This document shows, one piece after another, positions 6,596-15,389 of a DNA stretch of 29,310 nucleotides. A program made the position numbers and the translations under genes. Positions within the stretch are counted from its first letter, which is position 1. The number at the start of each line of letters is the position of its first letter. Source of the stretch: Acidimicrobium sp. UBA3029 (GTDB lineage: Bacteria; Actinomycetota; Acidimicrobiia; Acidimicrobiales; Ilumatobacteraceae); contig DFDK01000020.1 of assembly GCA_002367695.1 (NCBI GenBank), positions 1 to 29,310 on the forward strand. The letters run 5' to 3'. Below the pieces are notes generated by a model, which worked only from the letters and a program-made list of their open reading frames with translations, searched no databases and was not told where the DNA came from.

Positions 6596-7621
6596 TTACT
6601 TGGCCACTCTGGCACTAATTTCGTCGCCCATTTGACTTGTTGAGCCACTAGCTGGTGCTTGACATGCCGCGCGTACGCGCTCAGCCATTGCGTTTTCGCC
6701 TAGAAACTCAAGCATGTGTGCGGCCGACAAGATAGCTGCAACGGGGTTTGCCTTGCCAGTACCCACGATGTCGGGTGCCGAGCCGTGCACAGGTTCAAAC
6801 ATCGACGGACCCGTGCCTGCGGGGTTGAGATTCGCAGACGATGCAATACCGATGCCACCACTCACTGCTCCACCCAAGTCGGTAAGGATGTCGCCAAACA
6901 AGTTGTCGGTCACGATTACGTCGTATCGATGCGGGTCTTGCACAAAATAAATACATGCGGCATCGACGTGATTGTACGCAGTTGCAACCTGAGGAAATTC
7001 CTCTGCAACGCGGATGAAGGTGCGCTGCCACAAATCACCAGCAAAAGTGAGCACGTTTGTCTTGTGCACGAGCGTGAGATGTTTGCGATGCCGAGTTGCC
7101 GCCAACTCAAATGCGTAGCGCACGCAGCGCTCTACACCGTGTGCAGTATTGACGCTGCCCTGTGTTGCAACTTCTTGTGGCGTACCTTTGCGCAATACAC
7201 CACCTTCGCCGACATATGGTCCTTCGGTATTTTCGCGAATCACAATGAAGTCGTGAGGCGTGGTGTGTCCAGGCGCCGTGCCTGCAAATGGTCGACGATT
7301 GATGTACAAATCCAACTCAAAACGCATCTTGAGCAACAGTCCGCGCTCAATCACGCCGGGCGGCACGCCAGGCGTACCCACAGCGCCAAGCAAGATGGCA
7401 TCAAAATTGCGCAACTGTGCCAGCGTCTCGTCCGACAACACTTCGCCGTCGCGTAAATACCGAGCGCCACCCAAATCAAAATCGGTTGTCTCAAGTTGCG
7501 CACCAGCAGAGCGCAATACTTTGAGCGCCTCATTTACGACTTCGGGGCCAATGCCGTCACCACCAATGACCGCAATGCGATGCTTCTTGCCAGATGGTGT
7601 TGTTGTTTTTGACGTTGCCAT
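6596..7621 (-). CDS. leuB: 3-isopropylmalate dehydrogenase
   Basis: The enzyme oxidises and decarboxylates 3-isopropylmalate in leucine synthesis. Motifs are the N-terminal GGDGIGPEVV, the metal- and substrate-binding NLFGDILTDLGGAVSGGIGIA, and FEPVHGSAPDIVGTGKANPVA of the NAD site. The ATG at 7621 gives 341 aa, close to actinobacterial LeuB (about 336-340 aa). An upstream in-frame start at 7669 would overlap greA and is unlikely. Just before the ATG the minus strand reads GATATAGGGGT, which can be read as a very short leader or as a -10 element of a leaderless transcript. It is the first gene of a leuB-ilvE unit. Confidence 0.96.
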   Translation of the reverse strand: MATSKTTTPSGKKHRIAVIGGDGIGPEVVNEALKVLRSAGAQLETTDFDLGGARYLRDGEVLSDETLAQLRNFDAILLGAVGTPGVPPGVIERGLLLKMRFELDLYINRRPFAGTAPGHTTPHDFIVIRENTEGPYVGEGGVLRKGTPQEVATQGSVNTAHGVERCVRYAFELAATRHRKHLTLVHKTNVLTFAGDLWQRTFIRVAEEFPQVATAYNHVDAACIYFVQDPHRYDVIVTDNLFGDILTDLGGAVSGGIGIASSANLNPAGTGPSMFEPVHGSAPDIVGTGKANPVAAILSAAHMLEFLGENAMAERVRAACQAPASGSTSQMGDEISARVAK

Positions 7622-7667
7622 ACCCCTATATCGTAGGGCGCAATACGCACCGCTAGCCTTTGTGCGC
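7622..7667. promoter_or_regulatory. Compact divergent start region leuB/greA
   Basis: Only 46 bp separate the leuB and greA ATGs. Toward greA a TAGCCT sits ten bases before the ATG; toward leuB a GATATA sits about eight bases before its ATG. With so little room, both messages are likely leaderless or nearly so. No classical Shine-Dalgarno is seen for greA. The promoter calls are by eye. Confidence 0.4.
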
Positions 7668-8150
7668 ATGGCAAAGCACCAACTTTCTCAGGCGGCCCAT
7701 GACCGCTTAACCACCGAATTCACCGATCTCACCACACGTGGCCGTATTCAAGTAGCCGACAAGATTGAACGAGCCCGAGAAATGGGCGACCTCAAAGAAA
7801 ATGGCGACTACCACGCAGCCAAAGACGAGCAGGGTCACATGGAGGGTCGTATCCGCCAAATCGAATCATTCTTAGAAGATGCCGAAATTATTCCTCCGGC
7901 ACCGGATGGTGTGGTCGGTCTTGGCACCATCGTCACCATTGTGTATGACGGTGATGCCGACTCTGACGCAGAGCGCTATTTAATCGGTCATGTTGAAGAG
8001 CGCCCAGAGGCTGGCGACGTCAGCGTTATGAGTCCAAGCTCGCCGCTCGGTTCAAGCTTGCTCGGTGCCAAAAAGGGTGCAACGGTTTCCTACGAAGCGC
8101 CTAACGGCAAACTCAAAGTCAAAGTGCTTGATACCGAATCTGCACGATAG
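7668..8150 (+). CDS. greA: Transcription elongation factor GreA
   Basis: GreA enters the RNA polymerase secondary channel and stimulates cleavage of backtracked RNA. The ATG at 7668 gives 160 aa, the normal size. The N-terminal coiled coil contains the diagnostic REMGDLKENGDYHAAKDEQG with its acidic tip residues, then GRIRQIESFLEDAEI. The C-terminal FKBP-like domain ends with SSPLGSSLLGAKKGATVSYEAPNGKLKVKVL. A longer in-frame start upstream would run through leuB on the other strand and is rejected. The alpha/beta hydrolase gene follows 18 bp downstream. Confidence 0.96.
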   Translation: MAKHQLSQAAHDRLTTEFTDLTTRGRIQVADKIERAREMGDLKENGDYHAAKDEQGHMEGRIRQIESFLEDAEIIPPAPDGVVGLGTIVTIVYDGDADSDAERYLIGHVEERPEAGDVSVMSPSSPLGSSLLGAKKGATVSYEAPNGKLKVKVLDTESAR

Positions 8151-8168
8151 AAAATTTCAACTCACACA

Positions 8169-9008
8169 ATGTCACTCCCTCCAGGTCGTGCGCTCGAGCT
8201 ACCGGGTCGTGGTCAAACATTTATTCGCGAGGTGCAAGGGCCACCAGGCGCTCCAACCATCTTTCTCTTGCACGGCTGGACAGCAACTGCAGACCTCAAT
8301 TGGTTCACCGTGTTCGACACGCTGGGCGAACATTTTCGAATCATTGCGCCAGATCACCGCGGTCACGGCAAGGGCATTAATTCTAAAAGTCCGTTTCGTT
8401 TAGAAGATTGTGCCGACGACGTCGCCGCGATTGCCGATGTGCTCGGTATCAATACGTTTATCCCAGTTGGTTATTCCATGGGCGGCACCATTGCCCAATT
8501 GGTCTGGAAGCGCCACGAATCTCGAGTACGCGGACTCGTGCTGTGCTCTACGGCAGCAAGTTTTGCTGTGTCGCGCGAGGAGCGACTGTCGTTCTTGGGC
8601 CTCACAGGGTTGGCGGTACTTGCGCGCCTCACATCTAAACAGACAATTGAATGGCTCACCGAGCAGTTGTATATGCAACGCAAAGGTGAGGGTCTCGAGC
8701 CATGGGCCATCGAGCAAATGGCCTCGCATGATTGGCGCAAAATTCTTGAAGCAGGCAGCGCAATTGGCAACTTCGATTCAACTTCGTGGCTCAAGGACGT
8801 TGATGTACCAGCATCGGTTGTGATCACTACTCAAGATCAAGTTGTTGCAGTTGATCGCCAGCAACGACTTCTTAATTTACTTGACGATGTAGATGCGCAC
8901 TTTATTGATGGCGCACACAACGCCATCTACACCGATCACCCGACGTATGTACCTTTGTTGCTATCGGCTATTACGAGTGTTCACCAACGCTCAAAACTTC
9001 TGCTGTAA
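8169..9008 (+). CDS. Alpha/beta-fold hydrolase
   Basis: The protein of 279 aa has a standard alpha/beta hydrolase fold: oxyanion-hole segment FLLHGWTAT (residues 32-40), DHRGHG, the nucleophile elbow GYSMGG with Ser103, an Asp in TTQDQVV and a His in DGAHNAIYTDHP. It has no signal peptide and should be cytoplasmic. The substrate is unknown; esterases, lactonases and haloperoxidase-like proteins share this layout. It lies 18 bp behind greA and ends just before the convergent nadC. Confidence 0.85.
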   Translation: MSLPPGRALELPGRGQTFIREVQGPPGAPTIFLLHGWTATADLNWFTVFDTLGEHFRIIAPDHRGHGKGINSKSPFRLEDCADDVAAIADVLGINTFIPVGYSMGGTIAQLVWKRHESRVRGLVLCSTAASFAVSREERLSFLGLTGLAVLARLTSKQTIEWLTEQLYMQRKGEGLEPWAIEQMASHDWRKILEAGSAIGNFDSTSWLKDVDVPASVVITTQDQVVAVDRQQRLLNLLDDVDAHFIDGAHNAIYTDHPTYVPLLLSAITSVHQRSKLLL

Positions 9009-9013
9009 AAACT

Positions 9014-9034
9014 GCTATAGATCGGCTATAGATC
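9014..9034. repeat. Short direct repeat between convergent genes
   Basis: GCTATAGATC occurs at 9014-9023 and again at 9025-9034, spanning the gap after the hydrolase stop and the last codons of nadC. The second copy also forms a small imperfect inverted repeat (GGCTA/TAGCC). There is no T-run, so a terminator is not supported. Confidence 0.4.
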
Positions 9035-9934
9035 TAGCCCGATGTCGAGGACTTTGGCGGAGTGCGTAAGTGCACCCACCGAGATGTAGCGCACGCCAGT
9101 GGCGCCCACTGCTGCGGCTGATTCCAACGTAAGTCCACCGCTCGCTTCCAAGACCACATCGTTACCAGTTGCAATTCGATGTTTGGCAGCAATCGCCACT
9201 GCTTCTTTCAGCATTGCCGGCGCCATGTTGTCAAGTAATACCAAATCGGCACCTGCTGCAAGTGCAATCTGCAATTGGTCAAGCGTGTCGACCTCTATTT
9301 CAATTGCGATATTTGGTGCATAAGCCTGCACCAACGCAAATGCTTCGGCCACTCCACCCGCTGCAGCTATGTGATTATCTTTCACGAGCGCGGCATCTGA
9401 CAATGACATGCGATGGTTAATTCCCCCGCCGCAGCGCACTGCATATTTCTCGAGTGCGCGCATGCCTGGCGTTGTTTTGCGAGTGTCGCGAACTTGTGCG
9501 CCAGTATTGACAAGAGCATCTACCCATTCGCTAGTTGCAGTTGCAACACCACTCAATTGGCAGAGCAGATTGAGCGCGGTGCGCTCCGCGGTGAGCAATC
9601 CACGTGTGGGTCCATCAACACTCAACAGTTTGTCGCCGGGCTTAACCCGAGCACCATCGTCAACATGTTTTGTTGCAACAATGTTTTCGCTTCCACACAC
9701 CATCTCAAGCACCGCAACTGCCACGTCAAGACCTGCTATGCATCCGTTCGCACGAGTCGCAAATACTCCAATGCTGCGCTGACTTACAGGCACTGTTGAA
9801 TTGGTCGTGACGTCATGACCATTCTTTAAGTCTTCATCGAGCGCCACAGCAATGAGGCGACGCACGTCATCAAGCACAAGTTTGTTTACCAACAATTGAT
9901 GGGCGGTTGCATCAGAGAGCTGGTGGTACTGCAT
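9026..9934 (-). CDS. nadC: Quinolinate phosphoribosyltransferase (decarboxylating)
   Basis: The enzyme joins quinolinate and PRPP to give nicotinate mononucleotide. The 302-aa protein carries TRKTTPGMRALEKYAVRCGGGINHRMSL, followed by ALVKDNHI and IEIEVDTLDQLQIALAAGADLVLLDNM, all hallmarks of the family. It starts two bases after the nadB stop, so translation is tightly coupled. The order nadA-nadB-nadC gives the whole aspartate-to-NaMN route in one unit. Confidence 0.96.
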   Translation of the reverse strand: MQYHQLSDATAHQLLVNKLVLDDVRRLIAVALDEDLKNGHDVTTNSTVPVSQRSIGVFATRANGCIAGLDVAVAVLEMVCGSENIVATKHVDDGARVKPGDKLLSVDGPTRGLLTAERTALNLLCQLSGVATATSEWVDALVNTGAQVRDTRKTTPGMRALEKYAVRCGGGINHRMSLSDAALVKDNHIAAAGGVAEAFALVQAYAPNIAIEIEVDTLDQLQIALAAGADLVLLDNMAPAMLKEAVAIAAKHRIATGNDVVLEASGGLTLESAAAVGATGVRYISVGALTHSAKVLDIGLDL

Positions 9935-9936
9935 CG

Positions 9937-11622
9937 CTACGCACTCTCTGTCGGCAGATTGCTGATAGTCAATTGATTATTGCGCAATGAAACTTGCAAA
10001 TGTCGCAGCCAAATTTCACGTGCCTCAACTGTGTCGGTACGCCTGTGACACCCTCTACTCTCGGTGCGGGCAAGTGCTGAAGCAGCAACCGCTGTAGCTA
10101 CTGTCAAAATATTCGTCGCCTCAAAGTTGCGTCGCGATGCTGGTGTCTTGGCATCAATCTTTTCAGCTGCGACGTCCAGTGCATCCATCGTGGCTTGTAG
10201 GCCGTCTGGTCGACGCAGAACACCAACATGCTTCGACATCGTCACCCGCACGTGCGCGCGCAACGAGTCATCCAACAGTCCAACCGTGTTGTTCGCCTGC
10301 GGGTCAATCACATCGATTATTGGTTCAACGCGAGTCGGCATCTTCCATGCCAAGTTGCGCCCAACACGCGTGCCAACCACAAGGCTTTCAGTGAGGCTAT
10401 TTGATGCCAGTCGATTGGCGCCATGCACGCCGGTGTAAGCCACTTCACCAACGGCGTACAACCCTTCAACCTCAGTTGTTCCGTCCATGTTCGAGTCGAT
10501 ACCGCCACATGTGTAGTGGGCTGCTGGAGCAACTGGAATGCGATCGTGCTGTGGGTCAATGCCTGCTGCGTTGCACGCTTTGGTGATGAATGGAAACCGA
10601 GTTGCAAAGCGTTCGCCAATGTGAGTCGCATCCAAATAGACATGATCATCGACGCCATTAATGTTTTGCGCCATTCGCGCGCTGATTTCTGCGGCCACCA
10701 CATCTCGTGGCGCCAAGTCTTCTTGTGGATGCACGCCTTTCATGATCCGTTCGCCGGCAGCATCAAACAACACCGCACCCTCACCACGCACTGCTTCCGA
10801 AATCAACACTTGTTGAATCGTCGACCCAACTTCTTGCCACAATACCGTTGGGTGAAATTGCACAAACTCCAGATCGCGCAGCGTGAGTCCTGCCCGCAGA
10901 GCTAGTGCGTGACCGTCGCCCGTAACAGCAGGTGGGTTCGATGTGCTCGCAAAAACTTGACCGTACCCACCCGTCGCAATCACAATCGCGCGCGCAGTAA
11001 CCACTCCAACACTTTCAACCGTGCCATCACCATTGAGCATTGCAATACGTATGCCAGCGACTTGGCGTTTGCCTGATGCAAGGTCTGGCCCAAATACCAA
11101 GTCGAGAGCAAATGCATTTTCCAAAACTTCTACACCTGCGTTGACGGCATTTTCATCGAGTGTGCGCTGAATCTCTGCACCCGACTGATCGCCACCCGCG
11201 TGTACGATTCGCGACCTTGAGTGCCCGCCCTCGCGGGTCAACGCACGTGAACCATCTGCACTCGGATCAAATGCCGCACCCATTTTTTCTAGATAATCAA
11301 TTGCGGTTGGAGCATCGCGCACCAACGACTTCACAGCATTCTCATCGCAAAGACCGCCGCCTGCATCCAACGTGTCGCGCACGTGTTCGGCAAACGTGTC
11401 GGCCGGATCAAAAACTGCAGCTAATCCACCCTGAGCCCATGCAGTCGACCCGGCGTCGAGCGTGTCTTTTGTAACGATCAATACATCGCGTACTGGCCGA
11501 GCGGCAAGTGCGGCAGCCAAGCCAGCAGCACCAGAGCCAAGCACCACAACATCGGTGTCTCTTGTCCATGACACATCTGGTGCACTTAATGCCGCAGGCA
11601 ATGCAACTTCGCGTGTCGTCAC
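9937..11622 (-). CDS. nadB: L-aspartate oxidase
   Basis: This FAD flavoprotein oxidises L-aspartate to iminoaspartate, which NadA uses. The N-terminal dinucleotide-binding motif is VVVLGSGAAGLAAALAA. GSTAWAQGGLAAVF, the active-site region LEFVQFHPTVLW, and AHYTCGGI with GLYAVGEVAYTGVHGANRLASNSL are typical. At 561 aa it is slightly longer than E. coli NadB (540), with an extra C-terminal tail. It begins eight bases after the nadA stop. Confidence 0.96.
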   Translation of the reverse strand: MTTREVALPAALSAPDVSWTRDTDVVVLGSGAAGLAAALAARPVRDVLIVTKDTLDAGSTAWAQGGLAAVFDPADTFAEHVRDTLDAGGGLCDENAVKSLVRDAPTAIDYLEKMGAAFDPSADGSRALTREGGHSRSRIVHAGGDQSGAEIQRTLDENAVNAGVEVLENAFALDLVFGPDLASGKRQVAGIRIAMLNGDGTVESVGVVTARAIVIATGGYGQVFASTSNPPAVTGDGHALALRAGLTLRDLEFVQFHPTVLWQEVGSTIQQVLISEAVRGEGAVLFDAAGERIMKGVHPQEDLAPRDVVAAEISARMAQNINGVDDHVYLDATHIGERFATRFPFITKACNAAGIDPQHDRIPVAPAAHYTCGGIDSNMDGTTEVEGLYAVGEVAYTGVHGANRLASNSLTESLVVGTRVGRNLAWKMPTRVEPIIDVIDPQANNTVGLLDDSLRAHVRVTMSKHVGVLRRPDGLQATMDALDVAAEKIDAKTPASRRNFEATNILTVATAVAASALARTESRGCHRRTDTVEAREIWLRHLQVSLRNNQLTISNLPTESA

Positions 11623-11630
11623 GACTATTG

Positions 11631-12593
11631 CTATTCCTTTGTCCTTGACGGTGTCCCTATCGCAATCATGCGCTCAACCGACAACCGCGCTCTATCAGCA
11701 ATATCTCGCGGCACGGTCACTTCGTCTTTGCCTGTGCGCAGCGCCTCAAGCAGTTTTTCTGGCGTATTCATTTTCATGTACTTGCACACCGCCGCACGAT
11801 TGACTGGCTCGAAAACAACGAGCGGATTGGCCTTTCGTAATTGATGCAACATTCCGGTCTCGGTTGCAACCAACACTTTCTTGGCCCGAGTTTCCTTGGC
11901 GGCAGTAATCATTCCAGACGTCGACAAAATCTTGGTGCGTTCGGCCGGCACTGCGCCACTCGAGGCTAAATACATTGCCGAGGTCGCGCATCCACATTCG
12001 GGATGAATAAATAATTCTGCATCTGGTTCGGCAGCAACCATGGCTTTCAAGTCTTGACCATTAATACCCGCGTGTACATGGCACTCGCCCATCCAGATGT
12101 GCATGTTGGTGCGACCGGTCACGCGTTGCGCATGTGCTCCCAAAAATTGATCCGGGCAAAACAAAATTTCTGTGTCTATGTCTATCGACTGCACAACTTC
12201 GACAGCGTTCGACGACGTGCAGCAAATGTCGGTCTCGGCCTTCACTGCCGCCGTCGTGTTGACGTAACTCACTACTACAGCACCAGGATGCTCGGCCTTC
12301 CACATGCGTAGCTGTTCGGCGTTGATGGTGTCTGCAAGCGAGCAACCCGCTCGTGCATCAGGAATGATCACCGTCTTGTCGTAACTCAAGATTTTGGCGG
12401 TCTCGGCCATAAAGTGCACGCCACAAAAAATGATTGTCGATTCTTTAGCTTGAGCTGCGATACGCGATAGCGCCAGCGAATCACCTACATGGTCAGCTAC
12501 GTCTTGTATCTCGGGCAACTGATAATTGTGCGCCAAAATAACGGCGTCTCGATCTCGAGCAAGTTGTCGCACTTCTTGCGCCCATGTACTCAC
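11631..12593 (-). CDS. nadA: Quinolinate synthase (4Fe-4S)
   Basis: NadA condenses iminoaspartate with dihydroxyacetone phosphate to quinolinate using a [4Fe-4S] cluster. The three ligand regions are visible: DICCTSSNAVEVV, the IHPECGCATSAM region, and RAAVCKYMKMNT near the end. AHNYQLPEIQDVADHVGDSLALS is the N-terminal signature. I prefer GTG 12593, preceded by GAAGG. An in-frame TTG at 12617 is the longer alternative and would leave only seven bases to the preceding gene. It is the second gene of a four-gene unit headed by an unknown acidic protein. Confidence 0.94.
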   Translation of the reverse strand: MSTWAQEVRQLARDRDAVILAHNYQLPEIQDVADHVGDSLALSRIAAQAKESTIIFCGVHFMAETAKILSYDKTVIIPDARAGCSLADTINAEQLRMWKAEHPGAVVVSYVNTTAAVKAETDICCTSSNAVEVVQSIDIDTEILFCPDQFLGAHAQRVTGRTNMHIWMGECHVHAGINGQDLKAMVAAEPDAELFIHPECGCATSAMYLASSGAVPAERTKILSTSGMITAAKETRAKKVLVATETGMLHQLRKANPLVVFEPVNRAAVCKYMKMNTPEKLLEALRTGKDEVTVPRDIADRARLSVERMIAIGTPSRTKE

Positions 12594-12621
12594 ACCTTCA
12601 AGATATCGGCAGATCAACTAC

Positions 12622-12651
12622 CTACTAGGTCGCGCTACTAGATCGCGCTAC
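12622..12651. repeat. 13-bp tandem repeat at the end of the gene before nadA
   Basis: The unit CTACTAGRTCGCG occurs twice (12622-12634 and 12635-12647), followed by the first four bases of a third. It codes for the last residues (ARSSSAT) and the stop of the unknown protein, so the unit is not a multiple of three and slippage would change the C-terminus. It sits directly upstream of nadA. Confidence 0.8.
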
Positions 12652-13182
12652 GTGGACTGGGCTATCGAACCAGAGGTTGGTTACCGCATCAGCCAAACTG
12701 CCGCGCGCTGAACCAGCGTCGGTCACAATTTCTTTGGGCGTATCGGCAAATCGCAATACCGATCCCACACCCTGATCCCCCACCACCACCACCAGCCGCA
12801 CTCGGCGACGTTGCGGGTGCTGACTCGGCGGAAGATTTTCATCATCATCATCCTCATCATCCTCCTCATCATTCTCCTCTTTGTCACCACTATCACCGCT
12901 CCGATCGATCGGCGCAGCCCATCCGCAGGTCAACACCACCGCGGCGTCAAACATTCTTGCAATGGCGCTCGTCGGAGCATCGATCAACTCATACACGTCA
13001 CCGTGTTCGGCAAGAAATGTGATTCGTAATGCACCGTCCTCGAGACGATCGACACCACCCGCGTCCACCACGCTTATGCCATACAGACGGGCTCGCTTCA
13101 GATCAAATCCGTCGAGCGACATGTGCAGGCTCTGTTCAACGCAGGTTGCTAGGGCTACTGGCGTATTCGTGTGTCTTGTCAT
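12625..13182 (-). CDS. Unknown protein with internal acidic tract, first gene of the nad unit
   Basis: I do not recognise this 185-aa protein. ATG 13182 is chosen because the upstream extension to 13284 overlaps leuC and has no domain character. Residues 1-95 look folded (RARLYGISVVDAGGVDRLEDGALRITFLAEHG, then an Ala/Val-rich stretch). Residues 100-116 are almost pure Asp/Glu. Residues 125-175 form a second folded part (RRRVRLVVVVGDQGVGSVLRF). The acidic run appears as a CAT/CCT triplet-rich patch on the plus strand and is probably a flexible linker. It is followed closely by nadA, so a link to NAD metabolism is possible but unproven. Confidence 0.7.
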   Translation of the reverse strand: MTRHTNTPVALATCVEQSLHMSLDGFDLKRARLYGISVVDAGGVDRLEDGALRITFLAEHGDVYELIDAPTSAIARMFDAAVVLTCGWAAPIDRSGDSGDKEENDEEDDEDDDDENLPPSQHPQRRRVRLVVVVGDQGVGSVLRFADTPKEIVTDAGSARGSLADAVTNLWFDSPVHVARSSSAT

Positions 13183-13259
13183 GCCCCGATGTGTGCGTGA
13201 AGCAGCGCCAAGTGCTGTACAACGGTGATTTTTTAGATAAATCAAGGCAGAATAGAGGA

Positions 13260-14675
13260 ATGGTAAATTCGACCTTGCGCCCACTGACCTTGCCGCAAAA
13301 AGTGTGGGACCGTCACATGGTCAACAACGCTCCTGGTGATGCCGAGTTGCTGTACATCGATTTACACCTTGTTCATGAAGTAACCAGCCCGCAGGCATTC
13401 GACGGTTTGCGGATCAACAATCGCAAAGTTCGTCGTCCCGATCTCACGGTGGCAACTGAAGATCACAACGTACCGACCAAAGACATCCACCTGCCAATTG
13501 CCGATCCGATCTCAGCAAGACAAATTGATGTAATGCGTGCTAACGCCAAAGAGTTTGGCATCACGCTCTACCCAATGGGTGATCCGAAACAGGGCATCGT
13601 GCACGTCATCGGGCCCGAGCAAGGTCGCACACTTCCTGGTATGACCATCGTCTGCGGCGACAGCCACACCGCGACTCACGGTGCATTCGGTGCACTTGCA
13701 TTTGGCATCGGCACAAGCGAAGTCGAACACGTACTCGCTACACAAACACTTCCTCAAACCCGACCAAAGTGGATGAGCGTCACAGTCGAAGGCACGCTCT
13801 CGCCCGGCGTCACTGCAAAAGATGTGATCTTGGCGATCATTGGTCAAATCGGCACGGGTGGTGGCATTGGCCACGTAATCGAATATCGCGGATCCGCAAT
13901 TCGTTCGCTGTCGATGGAAGGCCGAATGACGGTTTGCAACATGTCGATCGAAGCAGGTGCAAAGGCTGGTCTTATTGCACCCGACGACATCACGTTTGAC
14001 TACTTAAAAGGTCGCGAGTACGCACCATCTGGTGCAGCATGGGACCAGGCGGTTGCCGAGTGGCGCACGCTCGTTTCTGACGATGGTGCTGCTTGGGATA
14101 AAGAAGTTGTTATCGATGCAGCAGGCATCAAGCCCCAAATCACGTGGGGTACCAACCCTGCTCAGGTACTTGGCATCGATGACCGCATTCCAAACCCAGA
14201 CGATTATGCCGACGCGACCGCACGCGACACCGTTGCGCGCGCACTCACCTATATGGGTCTCACTGCTGGCACCCCTATTCGTGACATCACAGTCGACACC
14301 GTGTTCATTGGTTCGTGCACCAACAGCCGCATCGAAGACTTGCGTGCTGCTGCCTCGGTATTTGAAGGACGCACCGTCACTGTTAAGCGCGTGATGGTTG
14401 TGCCAGGTAGTCATCAAGTCAAAAAGCAGGCCGAGGCCGAGGGTCTCGACAAGATCTTCATTGCGGCTGGTGTTGACTGGCGCGAGCCTGGTTGCTCAAT
14501 GTGCTTGGCGATGAACCCAGACAAGCTTGCACAAAACGAGCGCAGCGCCTCTACATCTAACCGCAACTTCGAAGGCCGCCAAGGCCGCGGCGGCCGTACA
14601 CACCTTGTTTCACCTGCAATCGCAGCAGCCACTGCAGTTGCCGGTCACTTCGCTACTCCAGCAGATTTGAAATGA
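13260..14675 (+). CDS. leuC: 3-isopropylmalate dehydratase large subunit
   Basis: With LeuD this aconitase-family enzyme isomerises 2- to 3-isopropylmalate. The 471-aa protein starts with TLPQKVWDRHMV. Cluster ligands are in FIGSCTNSRIED and GCSMCLAMNPD, and VCGDSHTATHGAFGALAFGIGTSEVEHVLATQT is the family hallmark. The ATG at 13260 follows AGAGGA almost without spacing, so the ribosome site is tight or the message is leaderless. The region upstream of this ATG is too short, and shows no Leu-rich ORF, for an attenuator like that of leuA. leuD follows by ten bases. Confidence 0.97.
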   Translation: MVNSTLRPLTLPQKVWDRHMVNNAPGDAELLYIDLHLVHEVTSPQAFDGLRINNRKVRRPDLTVATEDHNVPTKDIHLPIADPISARQIDVMRANAKEFGITLYPMGDPKQGIVHVIGPEQGRTLPGMTIVCGDSHTATHGAFGALAFGIGTSEVEHVLATQTLPQTRPKWMSVTVEGTLSPGVTAKDVILAIIGQIGTGGGIGHVIEYRGSAIRSLSMEGRMTVCNMSIEAGAKAGLIAPDDITFDYLKGREYAPSGAAWDQAVAEWRTLVSDDGAAWDKEVVIDAAGIKPQITWGTNPAQVLGIDDRIPNPDDYADATARDTVARALTYMGLTAGTPIRDITVDTVFIGSCTNSRIEDLRAAASVFEGRTVTVKRVMVVPGSHQVKKQAEAEGLDKIFIAAGVDWREPGCSMCLAMNPDKLAQNERSASTSNRNFEGRQGRGGRTHLVSPAIAAATAVAGHFATPADLK

Positions 14676-14685
14676 GCACCCGGTC

Positions 14686-15276
14686 ATGAAAAAAGTAAGC
14701 ATCATTAGTGGACGCGGAGTTCCTCTCAAGCGTTCCGACGTCGACACCGACCAGATCATTCCTGCAGAGTGGCTCAAGCGCGTCGAGCGCACGGGTTTTG
14801 AAAAAGGTTTGTTCTCCACTTGGCGCGATGATCGCAACTTTGTTCTCAACGACGAGCGTTATGTTGGTGCATCGGTTTTGGTTGCTGGTCCAAGCTTCGG
14901 CGTTGGCTCATCACGCGAACATGCTGTGTGGGCTCTTCAGCAAGGCGGATTCGATGCCGTCATTGCCCCTAGTTTCAGCGACATCTTCCGCAACAACTGC
15001 ACAAAAAATGGTTTGTTGCCGATCGTTCTGTCAGAGCCAATCGTTAATCGCATTTGGGCTGTCATTGAAAATGATTCAACTGCTGAAATCACCATTGACT
15101 TGCACCGGTTCACTGTCGAAATTCCAAGCGCAGGGATTACCGAGAAGTTCGAGATGGACTCAGAGACTCAGCAGCGTTTCATTAATGGTCTTGACGACAT
15201 CAGCATCACGTTGGCTGACGCAGATGCGATATCCAAGTTTGAGGCTTCTCGCCCAGCTTGGCTAGCTTCTCGATAA
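14686..15276 (+). CDS. leuD: 3-isopropylmalate dehydratase small subunit
   Basis: The swivelling-domain subunit of isopropylmalate isomerase, 196 aa. Signatures are RSDVDTDQIIPAEWLKRV near the N-terminus and GVGSSREHAVWALQQGGFDAVIAPSFSDIFRNNCTKNGLLP. It is ten bases downstream of leuC and translationally linked to it. No strong intrinsic terminator is evident after the stop. Confidence 0.96.
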   Translation: MKKVSIISGRGVPLKRSDVDTDQIIPAEWLKRVERTGFEKGLFSTWRDDRNFVLNDERYVGASVLVAGPSFGVGSSREHAVWALQQGGFDAVIAPSFSDIFRNNCTKNGLLPIVLSEPIVNRIWAVIENDSTAEITIDLHRFTVEIPSAGITEKFEMDSETQQRFINGLDDISITLADADAISKFEASRPAWLASR

Positions 15277-15321
15277 CTAGTCGCCTAGGAAACCCTTACC
15301 AGATTGATGATTTATCAGGAT

Positions 15322-15350
15322 TTGCAATTTTTTCTATATATGACTAAAAT
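15322..15350 (+). promoter_or_regulatory. Sigma-70-type promoter of the carbonic anhydrase gene
   Basis: TTGCAA (15322-15327), a spacer of exactly 17 bp and TAAAAT (15345-15350) form a near-consensus vegetative promoter in a strongly AT-rich stretch. A full AAGGAG Shine-Dalgarno lies at 15378-15383, six bases before the ATG. This combination is the clearest expression signal in the window. Confidence 0.75.
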
Positions 15351-15389
15351 GATCATAATTATCGTATATCAACCTATAAGGAGCACATC

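Noticed and set aside
6716..7456. 246-aa plus-strand ORF
   Set aside because: It lies antisense to leuB, whose motifs are complete, and its translation is Cys/Arg/His-rich without domain character.
12838..12896. CAT/CCT triplet-rich stretch as a microsatellite or CRISPR-like repeat
   Set aside because: It is irregular and codes in frame for the acidic linker of the gene on the minus strand; no spacers are present.
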